From assembly GCA_963766365.1 (NCBI GenBank), contig CAVXZK010000006.1, positions 186,001-250,000 of the forward strand: a stretch of 64,000 nucleotides of DNA. The letters run 5' to 3'. Of the stretch, positions 56,426 through 64,000 are shown in pieces. The translations under genes and the position numbers were made by a program. A model generated the notes under the pieces. It saw nothing but the letters and a program-made list of their open reading frames with translations. It made no database searches and was not told the origin of the DNA. Each line of letters starts with the position of its first letter. Position 1 is the stretch's first letter. Source of the DNA: JALORV01 sp963766365 (lineage in GTDB: Bacteria > Pseudomonadota > Gammaproteobacteria > Burkholderiales > Burkholderiaceae_F).

Positions 56426-57811
56426 TCAGCGGACGCGTCCCGACGGACCCAGGTGCCCGGCGACCAGCTGCGCAGTCTCGGCGCCTCGGCTGATGCAGTC
56501 GCTGATCGACACACCGCCGCGATAGTTGGCGCAGAAGAAGAGTCCTGCATATTGCTGCTCGGCCCGCTCCAGCTCGCCGATGCGTTCGCGATGCCCAAAG
56601 GTGTACTGAGGAATCGCCTGCGGCCAACGGGTGACCTCGGTTATCAACGGCCGCCCACCTGCGCCGACGAGATGCACGAGTTCATCGTGAACCGTTTCCA
56701 GCAGTTCGCTTTCAGAAGCAGCCGCCTGCGCCGGGTTGCGTCGGCCTCCGAGGAAGGACGTGAAGACGACCGTGCCGTCCCCGGCGCGATGCTCGAACAT
56801 CGTGCTCGAGAACAGCGTACCGAGCAGGCGGGGTCGCTCGACCGCGGGCGAGAGAAAGCCAAAACCGTCCAGGGGGTGAGCAACGTCGACGCGGCGATAG
56901 GCACTGACGACGATCGCGATCGGGGCATAGGCAATCCCGGCCAGTGCGTCCGCGGCCCGCGGTGCGAACGCGCGTACCAGTGGTGCAGCGGCGTAGGCAG
57001 GCAGGGCCAGCACGAGCGCCCGGGACGATCGAACCGAATCGTCGGAGCCGGCCACGACGATCCACGATCCGTCTGCCCGACATGCCAGGCCACGGGCTGC
57101 GGTGCTGCACTCAACCGCCGGCAGGCCGGCCGCCAGCGCATCCGTGAGCGCCTGCATGCCGTCGCGGAACGAGAAGCTGGTTGCCGCGATCTTCGGGGTC
57201 GCGCCCTCCTTCCGGCGTTGGCGCGCCGCCTGCAAGGCGCCGATGAACAGGCTGCCATAGCGCTGTTCCAGCTCGTGCAACCGCGGGAATGCCGCAGGCA
57301 GGGACAGCTGTTCCGGATCGCCCGCATAGATCCCGGACACGAAGGGCTCGACGGCGTAGTCCAGGAACTCATGACCCACGCGGCGACGGACGAACTGCGC
57401 AATCGACTCCTCGACCTGGCCCGGAGCGCGCCAGACGAACGGCTCGCCGAAGAGTCGGATCTTGGCCGTCGCCGAGAAGAGCGGTGTCGTGACGAACGAA
57501 CCGGCCGACGTGGGCAGTGCCGTGAGCCGTCCGCCGTTCACGATGTAGCGCCGCGCCGCCGCCTTGCTGGCATTGATACGCTCGGCACGGATACCCAGTT
57601 CGTCCAGCAGTGCGTTGATAGACGGCGACGTATCCATCGCGCTGTTCGGGCCGCGTTCGAACAGCACGCCGCCCCGGCGCCCCGAGCCGATGACCCCGCC
57701 GGGACGCGGGGCCGCTTCGAGCACCTTGACCGAGTAGCCGGCACGGTGCAGCCGGTGGGCCGTGACCAGGCCGGACAGGCCGGCCCCGACAACAAGGACA
57801 TCCACGGACAT
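56426..57811 (-). CDS. hemG: Protoporphyrinogen oxidase, FAD-dependent (HemY type)
   Basis: A 461-residue flavoprotein that oxidises protoporphyrinogen IX to protoporphyrin IX in haem synthesis, usually at the inner membrane. The FAD-binding start VDVLVVGAGLSGLVTAHRL is followed by EAAPRPGGVIGS and LFERGPNSAMDTSP. FVSGIYAGDPEQLSLPAAFPRLHELEQ and FFCANYRGGVSISDC are the characteristic family motifs. The end is a natural HemY C-terminus. It is followed in the same frame, after its TGA, by the open frame of the GGDEF/EAL gene. It is divergent from DUF3429. Confidence 0.92.
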   Translation of the reverse strand: MSVDVLVVGAGLSGLVTAHRLHRAGYSVKVLEAAPRPGGVIGSGRRGGVLFERGPNSAMDTSPSINALLDELGIRAERINASKAAARRYIVNGGRLTALPTSAGSFVTTPLFSATAKIRLFGEPFVWRAPGQVEESIAQFVRRRVGHEFLDYAVEPFVSGIYAGDPEQLSLPAAFPRLHELEQRYGSLFIGALQAARQRRKEGATPKIAATSFSFRDGMQALTDALAAGLPAVECSTAARGLACRADGSWIVVAGSDDSVRSSRALVLALPAYAAAPLVRAFAPRAADALAGIAYAPIAIVVSAYRRVDVAHPLDGFGFLSPAVERPRLLGTLFSSTMFEHRAGDGTVVFTSFLGGRRNPAQAAASESELLETVHDELVHLVGAGGRPLITEVTRWPQAIPQYTFGHRERIGELERAEQQYAGLFFCANYRGGVSISDCISRGAETAQLVAGHLGPSGRVR

Positions 57812-57983
57812 GCAACGATCCTCTCAAGCGCAACGCGCAAGGATTCCACCGCTGCGCGCCGCACCGCTTGTGCCATGGCAAGACTCGTTGGCGGCGGGAC
57901 GTCGCGGTATCGCCCGCTTGCGCCATCGCAATCTCTGCCGCCGACGCTGGAGGGCGATAATCGACCGAAAATCCGGAGCACGA

Positions 57984-58460
57984 ATGTCGGTCGTCATCGA
58001 GCAGCGCATCGCCACCCTCCTCGGCAACCTGGGGCTGGTGCCGTTCTTTGTGCTGGCGCTGCTGGCCTGGCCGTGGAGCGGACCGGTCGCAGTGCGGGTC
58101 GAGTTGGCACTGGCGGGTTACGCCGCGGTGATCCTGTCCTTTCTCGGCGCGGTGCATTGGGGGCTGGCGCTGGCGAGCCCGGACCTCAACAAGGCCCAGA
58201 GCTGGAATGCCTTCGGCTGGGGAGTGATCCCGTCGCTACTTGGTTGGCTCGCGGTGCTGATGCTGATGCTCGGTGTGCCATCGGCGGTGGTTTTCGCGTT
58301 CCTGATCGGGGACCTGCTTCTGGTCCGCGTCATGGACGGCGCTCTGATGCGTCTTTATGCGAATCCTCCGGCCAACTGGTATCTCGCGCTTCGTACGCGA
58401 CTGACGATCGCCGCGTCACTGTGCCTGCTCGTTGCGGTACTCGCCGCGCTGGCGCGTTGA
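57984..58460 (+). CDS. DUF3429 membrane protein
   Basis: 158 residues with four to five hydrophobic helices (NLGLVPFFVLALLAWPW; LALAGYAAVILSFLGAVHWGLA; GVIPSLLGWLAVLMLMLG; VFAFLIGDLLLVRVMD). The motif AVILSFLGAVHWG is typical of DUF3429. Function unknown. Position next to hemG is common for such genes in betaproteobacteria as far as I recall, but that link is unproven. Confidence 0.78.
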   Translation: MSVVIEQRIATLLGNLGLVPFFVLALLAWPWSGPVAVRVELALAGYAAVILSFLGAVHWGLALASPDLNKAQSWNAFGWGVIPSLLGWLAVLMLMLGVPSAVVFAFLIGDLLLVRVMDGALMRLYANPPANWYLALRTRLTIAASLCLLVAVLAALAR

Positions 58461-58522
58461 GCAGCGGCGTCCGACTGCGCTTCTGACTATGATCGACCGT
58501 TCTCCTTGAGGTATTGCCGCCC

Positions 58523-59518
58523 ATGACACAAGCCATCCTGCTTTCCCGGGACAACGAGGTCTTCAAGGCCGAGGTCCGTGACATTTCCGACGCCGAACTC
58601 GAGGCCGCCACTCCGGGCGATGACGTCGTGATCGACGTCGAATACTCGACCATCAACTACAAGGACGGCCTGGCGCTGACCAACACGTCTCCGGTCGTGC
58701 GCAAGTGGCCGATGGTGGCGGGGATCGATGCTGCGGGTCGCGTCTCCGGCAGCACGCACGCGAAATGGAAGAAGGGTGATGTGGTTGTCCTCAACGGCTG
58801 GGGACTGGGCGAGACACACTGGGGCGGGCTGGCGCAACGCGTGCGCGCCAAAGGCGACTGGCTGGTGCGCATCCCGGCACCTCTGACGACGCGAGACGCG
58901 ATGGCCATCGGCACGGCCGGCTACACGGCCGCGCTGTCGGTCCTCGCGCTGCAGGACCACGGCGTCATCCCGGGCAAGGGGGAAATCCTGGTGACCGGCG
59001 CCTCGGGCGGTGTCGGCTCGGTGGCGGTGGCCGTGCTCGCCTCGCTCGGCTATGCGGTCGTCGGCTCGACCGGCAAAGCCGCCGAAGCGGACTATCTGAA
59101 GGGGCTCGGCGCGCGGGAGGTCATCGACCGCGCGACGTTGGCTGCGCCCGGAAAACCCTTGCAGAAGGACCGCTGGGCGGGCGCCGTCGATTCTGTAGGC
59201 AGCACGACGCTCGCCAACGTCTGCGCGCAGATGCGCGCGGGCGGCACCGTCGCGGCGTGCGGATTGGCGGGAGGAATGGACTTTCCTTCGACGGTTGCGC
59301 CGTTCATTCTTCGTGGCGTCACGCTCGCAGGGATCGACAGCGTGATGGCGCCACTGGCGCGTCGGGAGGCCGCGTGGCAGTTGCTCGCCGAACACCTGCG
59401 CCCGGAGCAACTGGGCCAGATGACGCGCGAGGTTCCGCTGGCCGGCGCGTTCGACGTGGCCCGCGATATCCTCGCAGGCCACGTGCGCGGTCGGGTCGTC
59501 GTCGACGTCAATCGGTGA
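58523..59518 (+). CDS. acuI: Acrylyl-CoA reductase / quinone-oxidoreductase-like MDR enzyme
   Basis: A 331-residue medium-chain dehydrogenase of the YhdH/AcuI group, which reduces acrylyl-CoA to propionyl-CoA with NADPH. The sequence has no zinc-binding Cys set. TYTAAL-like AGYTAALSVLAL, the glycine loop GASGGVGSVAVAVLASLG, GSTGKAAEADYLKGLGA and late DFPSTVAPFILRGVTLAGIDSV are typical. The ATG at 58523 is preceded by GAGG 11 bases upstream. It stands in a run of plus-strand genes. It detoxifies acrylyl-CoA or acts on related enoyl-CoA compounds. Confidence 0.88.
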   Translation: MTQAILLSRDNEVFKAEVRDISDAELEAATPGDDVVIDVEYSTINYKDGLALTNTSPVVRKWPMVAGIDAAGRVSGSTHAKWKKGDVVVLNGWGLGETHWGGLAQRVRAKGDWLVRIPAPLTTRDAMAIGTAGYTAALSVLALQDHGVIPGKGEILVTGASGGVGSVAVAVLASLGYAVVGSTGKAAEADYLKGLGAREVIDRATLAAPGKPLQKDRWAGAVDSVGSTTLANVCAQMRAGGTVAACGLAGGMDFPSTVAPFILRGVTLAGIDSVMAPLARREAAWQLLAEHLRPEQLGQMTREVPLAGAFDVARDILAGHVRGRVVVDVNR

Positions 59519-59675
59519 TATCGCAAGGCCAACCGCGCCCCTCGTTTCCTTCCGGAGTCGTCATCCAACCACGCAGGCTTGCGCATTGCTGGCGCCGCCA
59601 CGACTCCGCGGCTGACGGCCGCGGGGACTTTCGGCAGAATGGCCGACCTTTCGTCCCTCTCTCGCAGGAGCTTTC

Positions 59676-60593
59676 ATGACGTCTCACCTTGTCGTCCGAC
59701 CCTTGGCACTGGGTGCCGCTTGCCTGCTGACCGCAGCTCTGGTCGGCGATTCGGCCGCTCGCGACCGCAAGGAGTGCGAGCGTGATTACAAGCCGCAGGT
59801 CGGGCAATCGGGCAAGGACGTTGTCTGGGTGCCGACGCCGGACGAGTTGGTGCAACGGATGCTGCGCATGGCGAAGGTGACGCCGCAGGACCTGGTCTAT
59901 GACCTGGGTGCAGGCGATGGAAAGATTGCGATTGCGGCCGGCAAGCTCGGCGCGAACTCGGTCGGCATCGAATACAACCCCGACATGGCCAAACTCGCGA
60001 GCTGCCTGGTGACCGCAGAGGGCGTTCCGAGCAAGACGAAAATCATCCAGGGCGACATCTTCAAGGAGGATTTCAGCAAGGCCACGGTCATCACGATGTA
60101 CCTGTTACCGGAGCTGAACCTCTGTGTGCGCCACCGCATCCTTGCAATGAAGCCCGGCACGCGCGTCACCTCGCACCAGTTCACGATGGGTGACTGGGAA
60201 GCGGATGAAACCAACGAGATCGAGTACCGGACCGCCTATCTGTGGATCGTCCCGGCGCGCGTCGACGGTACCTGGGTCCTGCGGGAGGACACTGGCAGCA
60301 CCACCATCAACCTGACGCAGAACTTCCAGAAAATCAGTGGTGACGTGGTCAGCGATGCAGGTCGCCAGCCCCTGGTCGGCGCCACGCTGCGCGGTGACCA
60401 GCTGCGCTTCGCGTTCAACGACGCCAAGGGCTTGACCCGGACCTTCAACGGCACGGTCCGCGGCACCGAGCTGGCGGGGACGATGAAGACCGGAAGCGCC
60501 GAGACCAAGGTGACGGGCGCAGCGCAGGGGGCGCTACGCGCCGCGAGCTGGGCCGAGATGCTGCCGCAATGCGGCCGCTTCTACGGCAAGTAA
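59676..60593 (+). CDS. Exported SAM-dependent methyltransferase-like protein
   Basis: A 305-residue protein with a hydrophobic signal segment (LALGAACLLTAALVGDSAA) and then a class I methyltransferase domain. Motif I is VYDLGAGDGKIAI (Asp76, Gly78, Gly80), a second acidic residue is in GIEYNPDM, and the IIQGDIFKEDFS segment follows. The remaining part, about residues 185-290, is a beta-rich domain ending in PQCGRFYGK. An apparently exported methyltransferase is odd, because SAM is cytoplasmic. AGGAG precedes the ATG. The substrate is unknown; relatives include FAM173/DOT1-like protein-lysine methyltransferases. Confidence 0.72.
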   Translation: MTSHLVVRPLALGAACLLTAALVGDSAARDRKECERDYKPQVGQSGKDVVWVPTPDELVQRMLRMAKVTPQDLVYDLGAGDGKIAIAAGKLGANSVGIEYNPDMAKLASCLVTAEGVPSKTKIIQGDIFKEDFSKATVITMYLLPELNLCVRHRILAMKPGTRVTSHQFTMGDWEADETNEIEYRTAYLWIVPARVDGTWVLREDTGSTTINLTQNFQKISGDVVSDAGRQPLVGATLRGDQLRFAFNDAKGLTRTFNGTVRGTELAGTMKTGSAETKVTGAAQGALRAASWAEMLPQCGRFYGK

Positions 60594-60618
60594 GTCCGGT
60601 CTGACGGTTGTCGATCCG

Positions 60619-60640
60619 GAGCCCCGCCTTGGCGGGGCTC
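60619..60640 (+). terminator. Hairpin after the methyltransferase-like gene
   Basis: GAGCCCCGCC-TT-GGCGGGGCTC forms a strong 10-bp stem 25 bases past the stop. Only TTCA follows, so termination efficiency may be low; the APC permease starts 20 bases later. Confidence 0.6.
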
Positions 60641-60659
60641 TTCACATGGAAGGCACGCG

Positions 60660-62012
60660 ATGAGTGACGTGAACAGCCCGGTGGCCGCACCGCCGATGGG
60701 AGCCCCGAAACGGGTGCTGTCGGTGCTTGACGGCGTGATGATCATCGTCGGGATCATCATCGGCGGCGGCATCTTCACGTTCCCTCCGCTCGTCGCCGGC
60801 ATGACCGGCTCGGTGCCGTGGATGTTCGGTGCCTGGCTCTTTGGCGCGGCGCTCGCGCTGGTGGGTGCGCTGTGCTACGCGGAGCTCGCGACGACATTCC
60901 CGAATGCCGGCGGGGACTATCACTTCCTGACGCGCGCCTACGGCAAGAACGTGTCGTTCTTCTTCGCCTGGGCGCGCGTGCTGGTCATTACCACCGGGTC
61001 GATCGCGCTGCTCGCCTTCGTCTTTGGCGACTACATGAGCCGTGTATGGGCGCTCGGCTCACTGTCATCGACCATCTACGCCGTTCTCGTCGTCGTCGCA
61101 CTGACCGCAGTGAACGTCGCCGGCCTGAAGGAATCTTCCCGTACCCAGAACCTGCTGTCCACGCTGCTGATGCTCGGGATGCTGATGGTGGTGGTGGCCG
61201 GCTTTGTCGCCCCCGCGACTGATGTCGCTCCTACGCCGGCGGCGGCGGATGCCGTTCCGGCGCTGTTCGGCACCGCGCTGCTCTTTGTACTCTTCACGTT
61301 CGGCGGCTGGAACGAGGCGGCCTACATCTCGGCTGAGGTCAAGGGGGGAAACCGCTCGATCGTCAAGGTACTGGTTGTCGCGCTGATCGTCGTTACCTTG
61401 ATCTACGTGCTGTTCGTCGCTGCCTTGCTGGCCGGCCTTGGCTTCGACGGGCTGAAATCGAGCCAGGCAGTGGCAGCTGACGTCGCGAAGAAGGCGTTCG
61501 GCGCCTTCGGCGAGAAGACGATCGGGGCGATCGTCGCGCTGGCTGCACTCACTTCGATCAACGCAACGATGATCGTCGCGGCGCGGACCAATTATTCGCT
61601 CGGCAACGACTGGCCGGTGTTTGCCTTCATGGGCCGCTGGAACAGCGAGCGCGACGCGCCGGTGGTCGCCTATCTCGTGACGGGCGCGATCAGCCTGGCG
61701 CTGGTCGTGCTCGCCGCGGTCAACAAGAGCGGCGTGAAGTTCATGGTGGATTTCACGGCGCCCGTGTTCTGGTTCTTCTTCCTGCTCACCGGCATCGCGC
61801 TGTTCGTGCTGCGCTTCCGGCAGCCCCACGTCGCTCGCCCGTTCAAGGTGCCGGCCTACCCAGTACTGCCGATCGTCTTCGTCGGGACCTGCGCCTTCCT
61901 GCTGTACCGCAGCCTCGTGTACACACTCGAGAACCGCGCCGTGCAGGCGGCGCTGTACGTGATGTCGGCAGGCGTGGTGGTGTGGATCATCGCGCGTCTG
62001 CGCCGGCGCTGA
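60660..62012 (+). CDS. APC-superfamily amino acid/amine permease
   Basis: A 450-residue inner-membrane carrier of 12 hydrophobic helices. VLSVLDGVMIIVGIIIGGGIF is the first APC helix with the conserved glycine-rich break, followed by a signature around FGAALALVGALCYAELATTFPNAGGDYHF. The C-terminal half has typical helices and ends in cytoplasmic Arg residues (ARLRRR). It moves an amino acid or amine together with H+ or in exchange; specificity is unknown. It begins 20 bases after a hairpin and precedes the MocA-like gene by 2 bases. Confidence 0.88.
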   Translation: MSDVNSPVAAPPMGAPKRVLSVLDGVMIIVGIIIGGGIFTFPPLVAGMTGSVPWMFGAWLFGAALALVGALCYAELATTFPNAGGDYHFLTRAYGKNVSFFFAWARVLVITTGSIALLAFVFGDYMSRVWALGSLSSTIYAVLVVVALTAVNVAGLKESSRTQNLLSTLLMLGMLMVVVAGFVAPATDVAPTPAAADAVPALFGTALLFVLFTFGGWNEAAYISAEVKGGNRSIVKVLVVALIVVTLIYVLFVAALLAGLGFDGLKSSQAVAADVAKKAFGAFGEKTIGAIVALAALTSINATMIVAARTNYSLGNDWPVFAFMGRWNSERDAPVVAYLVTGAISLALVVLAAVNKSGVKFMVDFTAPVFWFFFLLTGIALFVLRFRQPHVARPFKVPAYPVLPIVFVGTCAFLLYRSLVYTLENRAVQAALYVMSAGVVVWIIARLRRR

Positions 62013-62014
62013 CG

Positions 62015-62623
62015 ATGACCGATGCGGGTGCACGCATCGTCGGCGTGTTGCTCGCGGCCGGCCGCGGTGCGCGCTTCGATCCCCACGGCCGACGACTCAA
62101 GCTGCTCGAGCCCGCAACGCGCGGCCCGCATCGGGGCGAGCCGCTCGCCGTGGCGGCGGCGCGCACGCTCCGGAGCGCGGTGGATGGTGTGCTTGCCGTC
62201 GTAGTTCCCGCTGCGGACGCCCGTCACGAGCGACTTCGACGCTTGCTTGCAGCTGAGGGCTGCACGACGGTTGAAAACGCGCGAACCAACGAGGGCCAGG
62301 GCACGTCGATCGCCTGCGGTGTTGCGGCGACCGGGCCCGTGGCAGGATGGATCATTGCTCTGGCCGACATGCCGGCCATCGCGCCGGCCACCGTCCTTGC
62401 GGTGGCAGAGTGCCTGCGCCGTGGCGCAGCCACGGTTGCGCCGGCCTATCACGGGCAACGCGGGCACCCGGTCGGCTTCGCAGCGGCCCTGCATCAGGAG
62501 CTGCTAGCCCTTGGCGGAGACACCGGCGCCCGCGAGGTCCTCGTGCGGCACCCACCGCGGCTCATCGAGGTCGATGATCCTGGGGTACTGTATGACGTCG
62601 ACGTGAGTGGGGATCTGGAATGA
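62015..62623 (+). CDS. MobA/MocA-like nucleotidyltransferase
   Basis: A 202-residue NTP-transferase-fold enzyme. The nucleotide-binding loop is VLLAAGRGARF at residues 10-20, followed by LALADMPAIA with the metal-binding Asp. The pattern fits molybdenum-cofactor cytidylyl/guanylyltransferase-type proteins (MocA/MobA), which add CMP or GMP to Moco. A molybdopterin enzyme is present in the window at 7.5 kb, so a cofactor role is plausible. Its stop overlaps the next start by ATGA. Confidence 0.82.
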   Translation: MTDAGARIVGVLLAAGRGARFDPHGRRLKLLEPATRGPHRGEPLAVAAARTLRSAVDGVLAVVVPAADARHERLRRLLAAEGCTTVENARTNEGQGTSIACGVAATGPVAGWIIALADMPAIAPATVLAVAECLRRGAATVAPAYHGQRGHPVGFAAALHQELLALGGDTGAREVLVRHPPRLIEVDDPGVLYDVDVSGDLE

Positions 62624-63018
62624 ACCGGCTGTGGCAGGACTGGTGGAAGCTGGCGCTGAGCGCCAGCGAGATCGCGCTGAACGCCCCGCAGGTCGTCCAG
62701 CAGAGGACGAAACGCCTGCTGAAGGCGCCCGGGCTTGCCAGTGCGCGCAATCGCCGCGAGGCGGTGCGCATGGTGTCCGAGAAGTGGGACGCGGGCGTCG
62801 CCGGGCAGATGGCCGTGTGGCAGACCGGCCTGCAGCTGCAGCAAGCGCTGATAAACGATTTCTGGTCCGTCGCACTGGGTCAGCGGTCGGCGCGTCGCAC
62901 TGCCAGGCGTGCAGGTCAGCGTAGCGCCCAGACCTCGCTGCTGACGGCGCGGCGCTCGCTCGCGCCGGTGCGCCGGCGCGTGCGGGCCAATGCGATCCGA
63001 CTCGGCTTCAAGGCCTAG
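62620..63018 (+). CDS. Small helical protein coupled to MocA-like gene, 132 aa
   Basis: I do not recognise this protein. It is strongly helical, Trp-rich at the N-terminus (NRLWQDWWKL) and Arg-rich at the C-terminus (RRVRANAIRLGF). It resembles phasin-like or membrane-associated small proteins in composition, but has no clear family signature. The ATGA overlap with the preceding gene (62620-62623) implies coupled translation. Confidence 0.6.
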   Translation: MNRLWQDWWKLALSASEIALNAPQVVQQRTKRLLKAPGLASARNRREAVRMVSEKWDAGVAGQMAVWQTGLQLQQALINDFWSVALGQRSARRTARRAGQRSAQTSLLTARRSLAPVRRRVRANAIRLGFKA

Positions 63019-63051
63019 GCCTGTCGCACTCCGCGCCCTCAACACCCATCC

Positions 63052-63756
63052 ATGGCCCTCCTCCAACTGGTCCGACAGATCGCGCTTGCCGACTGGCTGG
63101 CGCTGCTCTGGTTCATTGCCGCCTGGTGGGGATATGCGGTGTTTGCACGACGCCGGGCTGCCGCAAGCGGATCACTGCTGGCCACGACGAACAGCTATCG
63201 GCGCCTGTGGATGATGCAGGCCACATTGCGTGAGAACCGCGTGATCGACGGGGTCGTCGTGCAGAACCTTTCAACGAGTCCCTCGTTCTTCGCCTCGACG
63301 ACGATCCTCATCATCGGCGGCCTGCTCGCGGTGCTCGGAGCGACGGAACAAGCCGCCAAGATCGTCGAGGAGCTGCCGTTCACTTCGCGCACGACCGCGC
63401 TCGTGTTCGACCTGAAGGTATTCGTGCTGACGGCGGTGTTCGTCTATGCCTTCTTTCGCTTCACATGGTCGATGCGCCAGTACACCTTCGGCGCACTGCT
63501 GATCGCTTCGGCGCCGGACGCGAAGGAATTCGCCAGTGGAGCGGCATCACGTGGGGAATTCGCTGACCGCGCCGGCCGCGTGGTCGGTCTCGCCGCCGAG
63601 ACCTTCAACGACGGACTGCGGGCCTACTACATGGCCTTCGCCGTCATCGTCTGGTTCTTCTCGGCGATTGCCTTTGCGATCGGCACCGCCGGCATCGTCT
63701 ACCTGCTGTATCAGCGCGAATTCCAGTCCGAAGTGCTGAGCGTGCTGCGGCATTGA
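63052..63756 (+). CDS. DUF599 membrane protein
   Basis: 234 residues with hydrophobic segments near LADWLALLWFIAAWWGYAVF, FFASTTILIIGGLLAVLG, DLKVFVLTAVFVYAFFRF and FAVIVWFFSAIAFAIGTAGI. The loop NSYRRLWMMQATLRENRVIDG and the late DFNDGLRAYYMAFA-like stretch fit DUF599. Function unknown. It follows the helical protein by 33 bases. Confidence 0.83.
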   Translation: MALLQLVRQIALADWLALLWFIAAWWGYAVFARRRAAASGSLLATTNSYRRLWMMQATLRENRVIDGVVVQNLSTSPSFFASTTILIIGGLLAVLGATEQAAKIVEELPFTSRTTALVFDLKVFVLTAVFVYAFFRFTWSMRQYTFGALLIASAPDAKEFASGAASRGEFADRAGRVVGLAAETFNDGLRAYYMAFAVIVWFFSAIAFAIGTAGIVYLLYQREFQSEVLSVLRH

Positions 63757-63805
63757 GCCGGCGTCCAGCCGCGCCCCCTCAACCCGCGCGCCGTCACTGC
63801 CTGCC

Positions 63806-64000
63806 ATGTCCGTCCATTACGCGATCCGCCCCGCGCATCCAGCTGCGCACCTGTTCCATGTCGTGTGCCGCCTCGAACGACCCGAGCCCCAGGGGCAGCT
63901 CTTCATGTTGCCGGCCTGGATCCCCGGCAGCTACATGGTCCGCGAATTCGCGCGGCACATCGTCCGCATCAGCGCCGTGGCGGGCGGCCGCAAGATCGCG
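63806..64000 (+). CDS. M61-family glycyl aminopeptidase, N-terminal part (cut by window edge)
   Basis: The 65 visible residues (MSVHYAIRPAHPAAHLFHVV and then FMLPAWIPGSYMVREFARH) match the N-terminal beta-sandwich of M61 (glycyl) aminopeptidases, which carry a HExxH catalytic domain and a PDZ domain further on. These parts lie outside the window. It begins 49 bases after the DUF599 gene. Confidence 0.8.
   Translation, partial: MSVHYAIRPAHPAAHLFHVVCRLERPEPQGQLFMLPAWIPGSYMVREFARHIVRISAVAGGRKIA

Noticed and set aside
56426..56428. Stop-codon readthrough from hemG into the GGDEF/EAL protein
   Set aside because: The hemG C-terminus looks natural and the intervening codons look like a linker, so a fusion is unlikely; a start-codon problem is simpler.

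Overview
The window is 64 kb of GC-rich chromosomal DNA from a betaproteobacterium, most likely in the order Burkholderiales. Four things point there: a 16-stranded Burkholderia/Bordetella-type porin with a C-terminal Phe, a 16S gene with Burkholderiales-like V4 and flanking sequence, a double-length UvrA of a kind I recall from this group, and housekeeping genes of betaproteobacterial style. I cannot name a genus. I saw no insertion sequence, prophage, integrase, CRISPR array or plasmid gene. This is core chromosome with some accessory metabolism.

Layout. 0.1-3 kb: porin, a small orphan and an outer-membrane protein. 3-10.8 kb (minus): a run of genes, in transcription order argE-type deacetylase, molybdopterin oxidoreductase, PaaK-like adenylating enzyme, lipoprotein-like aminopeptidase and fadD, ending at a clear terminator. 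10.9-14.4 kb: HipO-like M20 amidohydrolase, alpha/beta hydrolase, DUF2306 membrane protein and a lipoprotein. 14.4-18.7 kb (minus): a tripartite ABC exporter (ATPase, double-FtsX permease, HlyD-like adaptor). 18.9-24.6 kb: a tandem UvrA of 1899 residues. 24.6-28.7 kb: small membrane and exported proteins (Sel1-repeat, DUF2807) and a DUF2891 gene broken by two frameshifts. 28.8-31.6 kb: a phytoene-desaturase-like FAD enzyme and PPK2.

31.6-40.6 kb (minus) is a peptide-uptake locus: two paralogous solute-binding proteins, DppB/C permeases and DppD/F ATPases, with an M20 amidohydrolase and a small lipoprotein inserted among them. The likely job is to import short peptides or N-acyl amino acids and hydrolyse them. 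The lipoprotein has a paralog at 28.4 kb. 40.7-46.9 kb: a DUF3047 lipoprotein, two translationally coupled genes, a penicillin-acylase-family hydrolase, and a nickel module (NikR plus a NiCoT permease) with a recognisable NikR operator over the permease promoter.

47-52.6 kb (minus) is a complete rRNA operon, 16S-tRNA-Ile-tRNA-Ala-23S-5S. Its strong promoter, boxA elements, long 16S and 23S processing stems and terminator are all visible. 52.8-64 kb: enoyl-CoA hydratase, a PAS-PAS-GAF-GGDEF-EAL protein, protoporphyrinogen oxidase, DUF3429, AcuI-type reductase, an exported SAM-methyltransferase-like protein, an APC permease, a MocA/MobA-like nucleotidyltransferase with a coupled small protein, DUF599, and the start of an M61 peptidase cut by the window edge.
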